Below, piece after piece: positions 1 to 13,366 of a stretch of 64,000 nucleotides of DNA. Positions within the stretch are counted from its first letter, which is position 1. The number at the start of each line of letters is the position of its first letter. The stretch is taken from positions 32,983,976 to 33,047,975 of the forward strand of contig CM037829.1 of NCBI GenBank assembly GCA_021234535.1, given 5' to 3'. The translations under genes were made by a program, and so were the position numbers. The notes under the pieces are model-generated. The model saw only the letters and a list, made by a program, of their open reading frames with translations. It searched no databases and was not told the origin of the DNA. The stretch is from Stichopus chloronotus. Taxonomy: Eukaryota; Echinodermata; Holothuroidea; Aspidochirotida; Stichopodidae.

Positions 1-3000
1 TTTAGTTTTCTGCATGTTGGGGTGTCTGAGGTATCTGCTCTCCTACAAGTTGGCTTCTTACACTGCCCTAAAACACTGCTTAGTGTTTGCTCTTTGTGTT
101 TAGTGTTAAAATAATAGACCTATTCCAGGAAACATGTTACTCTATGTTGATCTATTTGTTACTCTAATGATCTCTCGGTTTGCAAAGCATAATGTCAGGG
201 GCGGCATTGATTAGACTCAGGTCTGTCACGTGTTTTGGGCACAAATGGCCGTTAATTGGTAATTACTGCTCATTAGCTAGTAGTAAATGAACTGTAGTAA
301 ATTTTTGGTTCTTTGGTCTGTGATCGTTTATTTGAAGTTAATGACCATAAAAAGTGACAAGTTGATGGCTATTAATTAGTGAATAGTCGTAAGTGTTGGT
401 TAGTCATTATGAATAATTTTGTTTGTGAATGTTCAAATTTACACTTGGGAATTATCAGTCTCAATTGATATCAAAGCCTTATAAAAGTGTATATCAGAGG
501 TTTATCTGTTGAAGATAACAAAAGATGGAAAAACTCACAAAAAGCAGCCCCTCCTTTATCGTTACCCACCTTGTTGTGGCTGTGTTATATTTTCAAACCC
601 AATTATTGTTCCTTTTCTTTTAGGTCTGAATTTTTTTCCACCACTGTCATATAGTAAATAGTAAAAAAGAATCTATAAGTATCGTATAACATTTATGGGG
701 ATGCTTAAAATCAATACTTTCTCTTTATAAATGTATGCAATTATCAAATGATTTACTTTTGGGGTGCTATTTGTCCTCTTGCACCCATGTACGGTCTTCT
801 TACCAGATAAAAACTTTGGACAAGGAGTCATGTTTTACGAAGGTTCGTCATAAGTCTAAAATGACATTCAGTGGATCCAAGTGTGCTCAGAGGGCGTTAT
901 TTTGAAAGTGATTTATTATTGTGATTATTCAAAGTGAGCTCTGGTATCTTCTGAGTCTTACTGTGCTCAGATTTCATGAGGAATAAACGCATAGAAGTAA
1001 GGTATGCGCTCAGAGTGAACAGTTTAACCGTGAGTATTGTATGACTCGTAGTGATGGTGGACTGTTATTTCATGATGTGCTCAGAGTGAGTACTTTGAGA
1101 GTGAGTATTGCATTCATGAACCTAAGTGATTACTCAGTGATTGACTGTTATTCCTCATGTGCTTAAAGTGAGCACTTTCAGAAGAGTGATGCGTGATTGT
1201 GGCTCGCATCCTGATTTGGTACTGTGTGACCGAATGCCGGAGATCTAGTTACTGTGAGTGTCGTGGGAATTAATACTCCATGACCTCCAGACGGGGTCGT
1301 AGCTAACCAACTTTGAGAGGTGGATAATTGTGTGATCTGGCAAGAGTCCCTCATCCTACCCCTTCCCCACATAGCATCTACCCTGTGGGATCATTTTTAT
1401 GTTTCCTAATTTGGGGGGTAGCTTTAGATTTGTGTGGCTAGATATGTGGTGGACTGGTGGGCGGGAATATTTGGTGGTGGGAAAGACCGCTCACTGCCAC
1501 CCACCGTATCCACAAACCTTCTGACAGGCATTACCATATGACACATACTGAGCCTTATTTTGCTGAGGACTTGAGGGGTGCTGTATGGTCCCATTATGCT
1601 CAGAGACAATGAGTTCAACAACACTGAGTGGGTCCTGTCTTACATAGATTGAGTATCATGTAACTCCTGTGACAGGTGGGGTGAGTCACTGTCATAATGT
1701 CACTCCTCTGAATATTCATATCATCTTACAGTTTCCATACCAGCTGCTGCATGATTCTGACTTCAAAAGCCCATGCAGAAATTGAGGATTCTTGGACGGA
1801 AACTAGCGCATAAAGTTAGACATACTCTCATTCTAATGGATGTATCGAGAATGTTTTAGTCCTTTGTAATACTTAAATGGAAACAATGCAATACTACTGA
1901 GTAAGATAGTGGAACTGGGGGGAGAGGGGGAAGGGGGTGTTGGTATTTTGTACTGAAATTATTTATGAATTTAATTCCATTGCATATATTCATAGTTTGG
2001 CCAAGTTAAAGAGCTTATTTAACCACCGATGATTGTCTTGTAGGCCTCGATAGGGAGGGAAGGCAAGATCGTTTTGAATGTCAAGCATAACACTGTTGTA
2101 TTACATCTTCAAAGTATGTGTTACCATGGAAATGTCATTCAGGATAGAATTTGCAAGATATCCTTTTCTTCTAGTCCCACTTTTTTTTTTTTTTTGCAAA
2201 GCCTATCTGTATTAAAGTCAACAGTTTTTTATTTTTTCAGTGGTTGCGTCCCAGAGGAGGCTTTGTTTGTATTCAGTTTGATAGTTATCTGGGACTGTCA
2301 AAGCCCACACAAGCACATTGATTATTTGTTGTTAACTTTTTAATTATCTTTTATTTGTTGAGGACAGTTGTATCTTACTTTTGAAAAAAAAAGCAGAGAC
2401 AAAAATTTAATAATGGCTAACAAATGGATTGTAATTTGATTATTACTAAAGTTCGTGGACATCCACAAAAACAAAAGAAAGTTTGTTTGGGTTGTTTTTC
2501 AGTGTTATGTATTGTCTTTCTTCTTGGGTCCCTGGCATGAAATTGCTGAGGAAAAAAAACACTCAAGTAGAACATCTCTCTGGTATCATTTTTAGTAAAA
2601 ACTTTAATTTTTTCCTTCCCTCAAACCCTAATCAGAGAATCGAAAATGCACATGTTCTTAAAAGCTGTCACTGATTACTTCGCACATGTTTTGAACGATT
2701 TTCATTCACACATTGCGGACTTTCATCTGGCCTCGCAAATCCATCTCTCTATTCAGATTCTTAAAATTTGTACGTAGCGTCTGCAAACGTAGCCTATTTT
2801 TGCTGACTAGTGGGGTCACCAGCAGGGGACGGGAATCCAAACCCTTGGCAAATATCCTCCCCCCCCCCCACAATGAAATTCGAAGAACGAAACGGAAAAC
2901 GTTGGCGAAACTCACAATGCCAAAGGTACTGTGAAATTGCCATTTGCTGTTACCTTGATAGATATTTTAAATGCAAATAATTTCTGTGCGCTACGTGTCT

Positions 3001-6000
3001 GACTGATGGTGGCGTTCCGCCGAGATAGTGTCGTTACCACTTCCCAAACTTCGACCCTTTCCTCCCACCCAACCACTCACCACCTCTCACTCACCCCCCT
3101 CCCCCACCCTCCGTTCATAAAATGTCTGGTGACGTCACTGTGGCTGACGGTGTTAAATAAAACTACTAATTACGTTTATGTAGTTATATGGAATACTGAA
3201 CCATGATAGACTCGAGTCGAATAAGTCGTCTACTTCTCCCTTGATTACCACACACCGTCGGAGAGGATCATTTTCATCAAACAAAAACATTTGAGAGACA
3301 AAAAAGTGTAAAGAAAGTCAAATTGAAACGTTTTACTCAACACCGTCTTTGCAATCATCTCAAACCACTTTCTCCTTTGCATATTTATGTAATGCGTAAT
3401 TGCTACGGTTTTAGTACGGAAAGAGTTTACACGTGTCTTCAGTAGAAATTCGAAAAATGCGCAATCGACTTTTCTTTTTTTGTTCTGCCCAGTTGTAAAA
3501 TTTAATGCATTCTTTTGTTTTAAATTAATCAAATACATTGAATTTGTACGCCCATATTATTAAAACTCTTAGCGGCCTACAACTGTGAGTAGATGTGGCT
3601 TTTCCCGAGTTACCTGTGCGCAAAATAATATTGTTCCAATGATAGTACGTTGAAGCAAATCATTGATAACACCGAAAAAGATATAGATGACGTTTCATTT
3701 ACATCTTGTCCCCCCCCCCCACCCAGATTATCTTAGTTCCCTACATGACGTCTCATCAACATATAAGAGACTCAGTGCCATGCTGAACTTTCTGGAACTG
3801 ATTTTACACCGCCCTCTAAATCATGACTCTATTTTTTTTCCCCACAAGACTCCAAAATGGACTCGTTGTGAAGGGCAGAGTTCTTGAACATGACATACTT
3901 GAATTAAAGGTAAAATGCTAAATGCTAAGAAAGTAACACTAGAAGGGTGACGCTATTTGCGTGCAGGCCTGTGGGAGGCATTGTTGGAGAGCTTAATAAT
4001 GATTGCCGTCTGCTCAAATATTTGATTATAAGAGCCCTCTGTTAGGGGGGGAAATCCGATATAAATTTCTGTGGTTAGTTAGTACCTTTAGAGACGGCTC
4101 TTCTGATAGGAAGTTCTGTTATCATTAATAAGGCTGCCTGTGTACATGCAGTGACCGGATTCCGGGCCCCTCTCGTAAAATGGACATTTCTTTTGATATA
4201 ATCCATAATTCCATTTCTAATCTAATAAAATTCATAACTTTCACACAGAACATGTTATTAAGATAAGGTTTTCACCAACAAAAAATCTTGTCTGGTTTTG
4301 ATGGAATTCATATATTCATCGGTAGCTAATCCCTTGACGTTATACATTTTTTCCTGCTTGGTACTTCTAAGATTTGCCCCTCCGGATACGTAAACAGAGC
4401 AATCTATGGTCACACATTACTTAGAACGGTAAACCTGGCATTCTTTCTAGTCCTTTACTGCAAAAAGCAGCGGTTGTGTTCGTCAATTCCCGATGACGCC
4501 AGCACATTTGGTTATTAATCTTTGCCAACCATTCTATGTTGTTAACAAACATCATAGCCAGTCACGTGCAGTCCTATATCAGGTGATGAAAGACACTTCG
4601 TTCAACTTGTTGTTAGCACCCCACCCCCATTCAAATCCTGCTGATGTACCGACACCAGGGGGTGTAAGATAAATTACTAAGGGGGCATAACTCTCAAAGG
4701 GACACGAGGAGAATAATGAGGATTAAACAGGCAGGGGGGGCAGCGACCATGATCGTTTTTTTTTTTTTTTTGAACCACCCTCGACGTTCTTTCCTGCAGG
4801 AATGGCAAAATTGTACATTGTCACTGCACAATTTCGAGTCTTGCCCTCAATATACACAGCCTCAATGAACCAGCCATTTAACTCCACTTGTCACCCCCTC
4901 CCCCTTTCTCCCCTTACATAAAAATTCTCTGAGGCAGACTGTTGTTAGCAATTGTGCACTTTGAGCAACGGATGAAAGTAACAGAAAAAAAAGAGTTGCG
5001 TGGTCTTGCGGGCCATTTCTGTGATGGGTTTTAAGTAGTTGTATGTACCGTCATTACGAAGAGAGCTTGGCCGACGTCCCAAACCCTGACGCTTCAACGT
5101 TTAGATCCTGACGAGGATAGGGCATAACTGTAAGATGTGCAGACATTAAGTTTCGTATCTGGCCAATAGACGGAAGCCTAAAAGGGCAGTTGGAAAACTT
5201 ATTTTTCAAAGTCAGAAATCTATATTTTGTAATCTAAAATATAGACAATTTTTTAAATCTGAAATTTACTTTTGAATCGAAACTTTCGTTTAATCTGAAA
5301 TTCATCTTTTCAATCAGACGTCTTTTATAGAGTCCAGTCTCTTTTACTTGTTTTTTTTTTAATTAGAAATCCGTTTCTTTCATATTTCCTAAAATCTGAT
5401 GTTTAAAGTCTTATTTTTGTCAATGAAAAAATTTGGAGTTCAAAAATAGCTTTCGGAATGAAAAAAGAAGAACTTTTCGAATGGTTCTATTGGACTTCCG
5501 TAGGTGACAGTTGTCTTGATTCAATCAAGCTGAACTAAAGTATATTGCAATAATGAAACGTAATTGTGTAACAATGAGGTCGATCCTTTCACGACTCGTA
5601 CCATCTCCATGTATGATTTTTACAGCATTACTAATAAGCAACAGTAACTCTTAATCAGCTTGTTACGCTGTTTTATGAATTTTTCATCACTTATTTACAC
5701 AGTAGAAAGTGCTGCACACGATTGCTCAAAATATTTGGTTAAAATGACACATTTTCAATATAAATTTTAAATAAGATCAGCTATTAAAAAAAAAAAGGTA
5801 GTCACTTTAGCCTTAACAGAGAAAACTTGCCAGATTTCGTAGCTGGCATATATTTCGTTCAAAAACGTCCGTTATACCGCAAACGACAGAGTAAATAGAA
5901 TGATCTTAACTGCCTATTTATGTTTATCACAAGAACTAAGAAGACGTGAGAGTGACACATTCACAAGTTAGGCATGCATGCACTGAGTGCGTATACCTGA

Positions 6001-6387
6001 GAATCCCTTCTCGGCGGACTCTAACCATAAGAAAATGCATCTCTATGACGTCATCCTATACTGGGTATCTCCATCAGCCTATAGCAATGTGACAGACAGA
6101 CTGCCGCTACTACGCGGGAACGATATATTACCAATTGGCTGAGTTGAGCAGGTGATGTACGAATACCCAGTACATTCAAAATGGGTGGTCGCAGTGATAA
6201 TACAATAAATCTTTCACGTCACAAGGGTAACCCAGAATAAAACTGATAAAATACAGTTTTGATTGTGACAGTTGTTCCTCATAAAAACACATAGAATTGG
6301 AATAATAAATTTTCTTCTTTGTTAGCATGTCTTTCGAAAGTTGTCATAAAACATGATGAACGCTATTCACTCAAATAGTATTTTTTT
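1..6387. other. Intergenic region, no gene recognised
   Basis: AT-rich DNA with short spurious reading frames only. It contains a degenerate tandem repeat near 0.88-1.17 kb, poly-C and poly-T runs (for example near 2863, 3709 and 4758) and an AT-rich stretch at 5.2-5.45 kb that repeats the word 'aatctgaaat'. I see no coding exon with a convincing protein or splice sites on either strand. Confidence 0.5.
883..1170. repeat. Degenerate tandem repeat, about 70-80 bp period
   Basis: The word gtgctcag (or a one- or two-base variant) recurs at about 883, 963, 1006, 1077 and 1159. Most copies are followed by agtgag and actttgag-like text. Spacings are 80, 43, 71 and 82 bases, so the copies have drifted. 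No coding potential is seen. Confidence 0.5.
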
Positions 6388-7689
6388 TTATACCACATTA
6401 TCTTCTTTTGCCTCGACAACTCGAATACCTGGTAACACAGAATGTTTACCAAGGTTCCCGGTTACGTGAGCGGTCCCAAGCGTGGTGTTTGACATTCGAT
6501 TGACATGTTTTGTCTTCTGGAGACCAGATAAATTCCACTTTTTGGAAGGAGCTTCTTTGCCGTTCTTAAATACCACGGCTAAGTTTGAAATTTTGGTACC
6601 TCTCGGTTTCCTGGCCCTCTCGTTGGATTCGAACGTCTCATCTTCCGCGGGAATTCGAACTTCTTTGCAAAACGAAGGTGAAAGCTGATGCGAGTACACA
6701 TTAAACAAAGTCGGCAGACGATGGTGCAGAAAGTCCCTTTGAGACTGCGCAGTATCACAAGCGATATATGACGTAAGGTAATGTTGTCTCTCTCTCATTT
6801 TTGACGAAAGCTCCAGCAAAGAAACAGCCTGATCCGTTTTTGCGTGTACTTTGGTTTGTTTAACATGTTGGTCTTTGACCTCCAATCCTTCTCCATAAGT
6901 AGACCGTGATAACGCCATTGGCGGCATCAATCTGCGGCCGGAAACGGCATTTTCGTTGTTAATACTATCGGTAGTATCCCTCGTTAAGTCAGCCTGTCTA
7001 ATGTCTAAAAGGCTCGGTATCTTCCTCATTTTGATACGTCCGCGTGGGTAGATCAGTCGGCGCTCGCTCTTAGCGCGCAAATCGGCGACCACTCTCTGTC
7101 GTTTGCGTTTAGTGGCTAATCTAGCCCATTCTTCTGAATTCCGATGATACTTTGTATCGCATATATGAGGATTGGCTCTGCCAGTGACGACAAGGAAATT
7201 CGCGAGCTCTTCAAAGCCAAGTTTCCTTGCTTCTATCAACGGTGTCACACCCCACATGTCCGGTACATCGAGACTGATGAACCGTTCCATGAAAAGGTTA
7301 AGCACCGTTTTCGCTGTCGTCAACTTCCCGCTCCTCACAGCGAAGTGCATGGCGGTGCGACCGTCTTTGTCCTTTCCGATGTGATTAACCGCGTTCGAAT
7401 TATACATTCTCAGAATAATTCGTAAGATGGCATCATCGCCTGCTTCGCATGCGTAATGAAATACGCTTTTATGGTTTGAGTCGACCTCCAGTGGTTCTGC
7501 TTTCAGTTTAATCAAATACCGGAACATCTGCAATCTCTTCGACGGTTCGACGTTCGACATCGTGCAGACGATCATCAAACCGGTTTGACCTTTGCTATTT
7601 TTTACGTCAACGTGAATACCGCGGTTCAGCAGCATCCTGATCTGTTGATATCTAAATGACCGTATTGCGTCAAAATACCGTCTGGACAT
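6388..7689 (-). CDS. Intronless ankyrin-repeat protein, 433 aa
   Basis: Single uninterrupted frame starting at a true ATG (7687-7689) and ending in TAA (6388-6390). The N-terminal 180 residues form about five ankyrin repeats; the clearest are residues 35-75 (QTGLMIVC...), 76-112 (SVFHYACEAGDD...), 113-148 (TAMHFAVRSGK...) and 149-178 (TPLIEARKLGFEEL), with the TPLxxA/TAxHxA helix pattern. After the repeats comes a basic segment with KRKRQR (about residues 193-198), a possible nuclear localisation signal, then a polar, probably disordered C-terminus. Ankyrin repeats bind proteins; the partner here is unknown. The intronless layout with N-terminal repeats and a long tail recalls the vertebrate ANKRD34 type, but I cannot claim orthology. 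No 5' UTR intron or poly(A) signal was identified, so upstream non-coding exons remain possible. Confidence 0.85.
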   Translation of the reverse strand: MSRRYFDAIRSFRYQQIRMLLNRGIHVDVKNSKGQTGLMIVCTMSNVEPSKRLQMFRYLIKLKAEPLEVDSNHKSVFHYACEAGDDAILRIILRMYNSNAVNHIGKDKDGRTAMHFAVRSGKLTTAKTVLNLFMERFISLDVPDMWGVTPLIEARKLGFEELANFLVVTGRANPHICDTKYHRNSEEWARLATKRKRQRVVADLRAKSERRLIYPRGRIKMRKIPSLLDIRQADLTRDTTDSINNENAVSGRRLMPPMALSRSTYGEGLEVKDQHVKQTKVHAKTDQAVSLLELSSKMRERQHYLTSYIACDTAQSQRDFLHHRLPTLFNVYSHQLSPSFCKEVRIPAEDETFESNERARKPRGTKISNLAVVFKNGKEAPSKKWNLSGLQKTKHVNRMSNTTLGTAHVTGNLGKHSVLPGIRVVEAKEDNVV

Positions 7690-10600
7690 CCTTAAACCGT
7701 AACACAGTTTACATTTGTTACTTGTCGCCCAACGGAATAGGAATGCAAGACTAAATAACGTTTATAAATGGAACCCAGTATTAAGTGACAACCAGGCTAA
7801 CATATGGGAATGATGTATATAGTGATGGACTCAGCTACGACGTCAAATGTTGAAGTAATATGTGTAACAATTTATCCAGAAAAGCTAGCTACACTAGATT
7901 GAGCTCAACCGTTAATGTTTACTCGTTTTATTGGTTTAAGCAACTCGGCGGCACATATGAATTAAGAAATATATTTCGCTCGATTGCTTTAGACACTGAA
8001 GGTATAAAATGTCACGAACATACCTACAATTAAACACAAGTTTGTTTGTTCTCTCCTCTGCCAGCACTGACGGGGATCAAGCTAACACGTCATCCCTCGT
8101 CTTTGCCATTGATGGCATGTCAACCAGCCGCACATGAAAGTAATGGTTCAAAAAGAACATGACACAAATTGTCATAATTCAAAACAGTTCGATTTAATTT
8201 TTCCACCAGGGCTGTTTCCGTTCCTTTATGGGTGTTTTGTTTACCATCATTGCCATCTCAGCAGTTAATTCGGTGGAACTTTTGTATGCATTCTCCACGT
8301 CGTTAACTAAATATAGCACTATCTTGTAATTCAATGAAGTTACTGCTTTCTAAATTCCTTGTCTTTTCGACTAAAACGATTTTTCAATCATGCATAACCA
8401 GCACTGTAAAACTGGCAAGGCGCTAACATTCCTTCATATTTCGATCACAAATAACTCCATAAATGCCACACAGCTCAATGAAACTACATGTAAATCCAAT
8501 ATATTGAAGTTGATTGACTCCACAAATCGAAAATCCGGAATTTCCACTATAAATCTTCAACTGCGAAGTATTTATCGGTAACACGAGATAAGCTGCAGCC
8601 ACGCCTATATGTTTTAACTCCTCCGTCAGTTATATGTACATTAATAATAGACCTTACACCGTTTAACGGTCTTTTAAGGATTGTGCTTCCTGCCTTTGGG
8701 TATGGGTTTCTATTGTCACCGATATGAAAAGGTCGATACGGGTATAATTGAGGTTGCGACGGGTGACTTTGTGAAGAAGTCATTCGTTATTCAGATCTCC
8801 TAGGAGAATCGATCTACTTAACTGGTGGGCTCTCGGGGAAACTGACAACATTTTAATGTATGCTTGTCCTGATCATATGGCTCCGTTTGTAGGCGTTTAA
8901 TGCATTACACGTCTTTCATTATAACAATGAAACCTAGCCAAACAAAAGAATCCATACTGTATACAATTAGGTTCCCTTTCAGCACCCCCCCCCCCTTAGC
9001 CCACCAAAATGTATGTGCCATTGTTTTCTGATATTCACAGTTGAAGATTAATGGTTCCTATAAATAGAGAGGCTGTGTCCTAGTCTGTGTCCTAGGGAGG
9101 GGTAAAAGGGGAGTGTGTGTTTTTTTTTTTGTTTTTTTTTTGCGGTATCTTCTGTTTTTAATTTTTGACAGGCAAGGATTTGGAGTCCTAAAACTCAGGA
9201 AATATTAACACATGGGGGTCCCATCCTCGATGGGAAATTTAGTGATACCTCACCTACGGAGTAATTTCTCACTATTATACTTGTGCCTTTGCAATACCAT
9301 TTTACTGTAGTATCCGCAACAGAATAAGCGTTGCTAGACTTTTAAGTTGAAGTGGGGTGGGGGGGGGGTTCGTAGGGCACAGCGGACACAGCAAGGAAAC
9401 ACTGTTATTCACTACTCATGGTACCACCTGAAAGAATGGCTATTTCAATTGTTTTATGATTTAAATACGCAAACACTGCTTTTCTTTTTTCGTTATGCAA
9501 TTGATATAACTTTTCGTAAAGATGAATAATGAAGGAATGAGTTCAAAGATGGACTTGAGCAAGTTTCTTTCCCATCACTCTCCAGTTATACTGATAAGGG
9601 GTCTTGTAGAGGGCGTGTTTGCCAAAAGGCGGGTAGCGCTCCTTCCATAAGGAACTCTAAAGACCGGAAGGGGAAACGATACAAAGACGGCTCCGATTTG
9701 AAGACAATGGAACCAAAAGAGACTTGACCAACTTAAAATAGGAATGAACCTGTCCCGTATATATGGAGACTATTTTAGCTGTAAGTTGAAAATAGCGCAG
9801 TTTACGACTTCATTGAGAGTACAAAAACGCTTATTTCCTTTTAATAGGGAAAATTGCCATAAAAAGCAGGATTGACTTTTTAACCTCAAGTCTCATGGGG
9901 GGGGGGGGGCACATGGGGGCATGTCACTTTTATGTAGAATTTCACCTCAAGATAACGAGTCCGAACTTGGGAAAAGCAAATATTGTTGTGGGTCTTACAG
10001 AGCAGAGTTGGTATGAACGCAAATAACACGGGCCGATGAGAGACCGTGGGCTTGGGTACAGGGCATGAGCAGTGCACATGCCTGGGTCTCACAATGATGT
10101 CTGAACTCTGAGCTGAATATTGTTGACTCTTCATGCACCTCCTCCCCCCCCCCTCCTCCCCCTTCCTCTAAATGTTTAGAAACGGCATCGTTCTGATAAG
10201 CTGCGTGTATTCACGATTTGAAGAAGCAGAGTTGTACACGATTCACCCAATTTTTCAGTCGAGTCGAATCATTTACTACTTTTAATGTGACTAGAGTGAG
10301 GTCAGTGACTCAGTGAGTCACTGTTTATTATTTCTATGAGGAAAATCATATTCATTTCCTCGAGTCATTTCCGTTTTGAAAGTTAGTGGCTCGAGTCACG
10401 ACTCGTTGAAACTCTGTGAAATAGATATCTCGTGAAGGTGACTTTCTCAATTCGTGAGGGAACAATCAATCGTGTAATATACATATCAGTCTTCATCGAC
10501 TCTCAAGCAAAAAATCCTATAATAAAACTTGAGAAATCCTGTAGGTTGTTTACAGTTCATTCAAGTCCTGTATGAATCCTATACATTTTTACGACAAACT

Positions 10601-11218
10601 GAAGAATGTTTCCCTTAGCTTCCTGCACTTGTCATGTTTTGGGCCTGTCCGAAATCCTGCATTTTTCCGGCTCTTTAAATGTTTTGTAAATTTATGATGT
10701 GAATGAAATCACCTTCCTCTAACAATAGACCTATATATTGGCAATTTTGTTGATTAAAAAAAAATGTGTAGCATTTTTTCTTGCCACATAAGGAATTACA
10801 AGCAAAGCAAAATAATCACAGCATAAGCAATCTATTGTGAACTCTCTTAAATTCTCTCAGAGGACTGAAAACGTAATGAGTAAATTGATCCCAATCGGGG
10901 TATAGGGCCTATATGCAAAATTATCGCACTATAAGAAGTGCCGATCACAACACCTTCTTTACTAACAACAACAATGGCATTTTACACAAGAAACGTATAG
11001 ACATATATGCTAGGTTCATTATACTCCCACAATATGCAAAAGTAACTAACCCCTAAGACTGTCATGATAGGCCATTCACGACAAAAAACCATAAGGAGTA
11101 TAATTTTCCTGTAATAATGGTTGTAATAGTCAGGCCTTGAAATTGGGCAGTTATTTTTTGACACTATAACGAACGGTGGCACACAAGTGTGGAGGAAGTC
11201 TTAGCAGGCGGCCGTTTC

Positions 11219-11263
11219 GGGGGGGGGGGGCGTCAGGGGGTCGAACGACCCCCCCCCCCCCGT
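11219..11263. repeat. Poly-G/poly-C inverted repeat
   Basis: A run of about twelve G is followed by cgtca, then GGGGGTCG AA CGACCCCC, a perfect 8-bp inverted repeat around 11236-11253, and the arm continues into a run of about fourteen C. The poly-G and poly-C runs can pair with each other or form G-rich structures. Confidence 0.8.
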
Positions 11264-11534
11264 CGTCGTCCTCACAAGATCTGGAGTTCCGCTCAGACTA
11301 TGATAGTAGGCCTACGTTAGCAACATTTATAATGAGTTTTAATTTGTTGGTCATAATTGTAAAGTAAAATGTTCCACTTGTGACAAAATCAAATCCCCCT
11401 ACTGAAAAAGCTGTATACGGACCTGATGTTGTTCACAAATTACATCTACCAACCAGCGAATTTTGGATCCGAATATTTTTTATTCCACAAGGTTAGTTCA
11501 GGTGGGAAACCCTTAGATTGCTCTTGGACGAAAA

Positions 11535-11640
11535 GCTCTGCTTCTGTGATCCGACCAGGGTTCAAACCTAGAACGTCCCGGTTGCTTAGCTTCATTGCTT
11601 TAAATGCCACCACCTATGCATGCCCAGCCGTATAACAGGA
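11535..11640 (-). mobile_element. tRNA-derived SINE-like fragment
   Basis: On the minus strand a box B-like motif (GGTTTGAACCC, one base off the RNA polymerase III consensus) lies downstream of tRNA-like text. The same order of words is found in the copy at 20.98-21.07 kb: a ggtggtggcattt-type stretch, a gc(t/a)-rich stretch with 'gcaacc', then box B. The fragment is decayed and its ends are not defined. Confidence 0.45.
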
Positions 11641-13318
11641 GTAATTGCACTTAACCCTATGTTGAGATGAAGTGATGAATATTACTAAATATGTCTATTC
11701 ATGATATAGCTATATGCACTTATTTTACACAGTTGATTGCGCGGTCACCGGGTGCTCACTGCAGGTTGAGCCCAATTTCAACTGAAATTTGCCCCGGGTT
11801 GTTCTGTTAGGCCATGCATGAAAACAAAAAGAAAAAAAAAATAGTTTAGCTCTGGAATTAAATTGCACTCACAAAGCCGAGATTAAGCCCATCTACGGTC
11901 CCGTATGAGTAAATGGTTCAACCCTAGGCAATACAGGCTAGTCCACATCGTAAAAACCATCTGGGACCCGTGTGGTAGGCCTACATATGGGCACCATCTT
12001 GTCCCAGTTGAAGTCAAGATGGGTCCCCTGCAGCTATTCTGCTTGCTGTGTATCTAATCCTTCTTCAATTCCAACACGTTATCTTCAACATTCGCATGAT
12101 CTCAAAAGAAATAAAAAGGCCGGTAGAGAAAAGCCTTCCACGAAGTTCCGGATCATTGTCTCCCCTTTCAGAACAGTTGTAGTTTGAGTAAACACGAAAT
12201 CTCAGTGACAGCCTTTCCTGTATAGCACTATAGGGTCTATCTGAATTTGTATAACTGAGGGCTTATGGAAATGAGAAATATTGTGTATGCTTTAAAGTAA
12301 AACAAAATTAACCAACATTTACGGACACTGACTGTTACTCTATTTCATATAAGACATGGCAGCAAACGGTCTTTTCAGTGACAGCCTCACAGATAGGAAT
12401 CCACCAATAATTTGTTTACCCGAACTTTTGTAAATTGTAATGGTAACTTAATGTAAATTACAATGTAATGTATAATGTGATGAATTTTGAATCAGTATTT
12501 CCTTTAATAACCCTAGCCGAACACAGTACTTCCGTTATGGTCAGTGAATACGAAATACATGGTATCTCTTTAAAGTTTAATGTTACTCTAGCACTGTAGC
12601 CTAGCCTATGCAGGTTTGCCGTTTTCCTGCATGCTACTATACCGTACCGAGGGCCTAGCCTAGGCCAATCGCTCAAATGGATTGTGCACTGCATTTACAG
12701 CAGTACTGGAATGTTCCTCCGGACCTTCAAATAAAGCGATGAATCTAAACTAGAGGATCGACGAGGTGCAATTATGTGTCATTCCTTGCAACTGATTGAT
12801 CGAGAAGGTGGAAGTCTAATAGCTAGAACTTACGGGGATACGAGACGCCCTTCTTTACCTAGCCTAACGTTAGCGTAAAAATTAGCCTAACGTTAGCCTA
12901 AGTTCGGCTGATGCGAGGCAGTCACAACGAGCCTAGGCTTGTAGTTGTATCGTTAGGCAAGGCAAAGTTGCAGGATTTGCAATGTTCGGACACATTCTGG
13001 TGGAACGATTGCAATGTTAGACTTATCAAATGTTCGCACTATTAATAATCTGGTTGCAACAGACTCACACAGTAACTTACAGTAGCTGGCGGTAGGGGGA
13101 TAGGGACAGAGTAAGTTAGGCCTTACTCGCCTAAGTAAGGCCTTACTCAGGACAGTATTGCATAAAGTAACTAGCCTAGGCTAGCCTACGTGAGAGAGCA
13201 GGATCCAAGTGCTGTGTAGGTTAGGTCTAATTGCACTTTGATGTTGAACTAACAACATACCAGAGTTTTTCAGCCACTGCAGCCTTCGCACGCAGGAACT
13301 AACAATTCAGAGGTTGCG

Positions 13319-13366
13319 ATGGCCCGTCATTTCTCAAACAACAATGACAGTCCACCTGAAGAAGAG
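13319..13366 (+). CDS. TAB1: TAB1 coding exon 1
   Basis: Sixteen codons beginning with ATG and ending in a run of Glu codons, followed by the donor GTAATG (13367). It joins in phase 0 to exon 2, which begins ESWTDALP, the conserved TAB1 N-terminal block. Confidence 0.85.

Larger units (their letters stand above)
7690..13318. other. Intergenic region between the ankyrin gene and TAB1
   Basis: Contains poly-G/poly-C runs (about 8987, 9359, 9898, 10143, 11220-11260), a SINE-like fragment at 11.54-11.64 kb, and near 12.86-12.90 kb and 13.17 kb repeated short words of the type 'tagcctaacgttag' and 'cctaggctagcc'. The last 600 bases before 13319 are the presumed promoter and 5' UTR of the TAB1 homologue; no TATA box is evident. 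No other gene seen. Confidence 0.5.

Noticed and set aside
2706..2934. Overlapping 69- and 73-codon frames on opposite strands
   Set aside because: Low-complexity text over a poly-C run with no family resemblance; most likely chance.
5163..5500. Possible inverted repeat flanking an AT-rich block (CCAATAG/CGGAAG on the left, CTATTGG/CTTCCG on the right)
   Set aside because: The two half-motifs appear in the wrong order for terminal inverted repeats, and no target duplication was seen.
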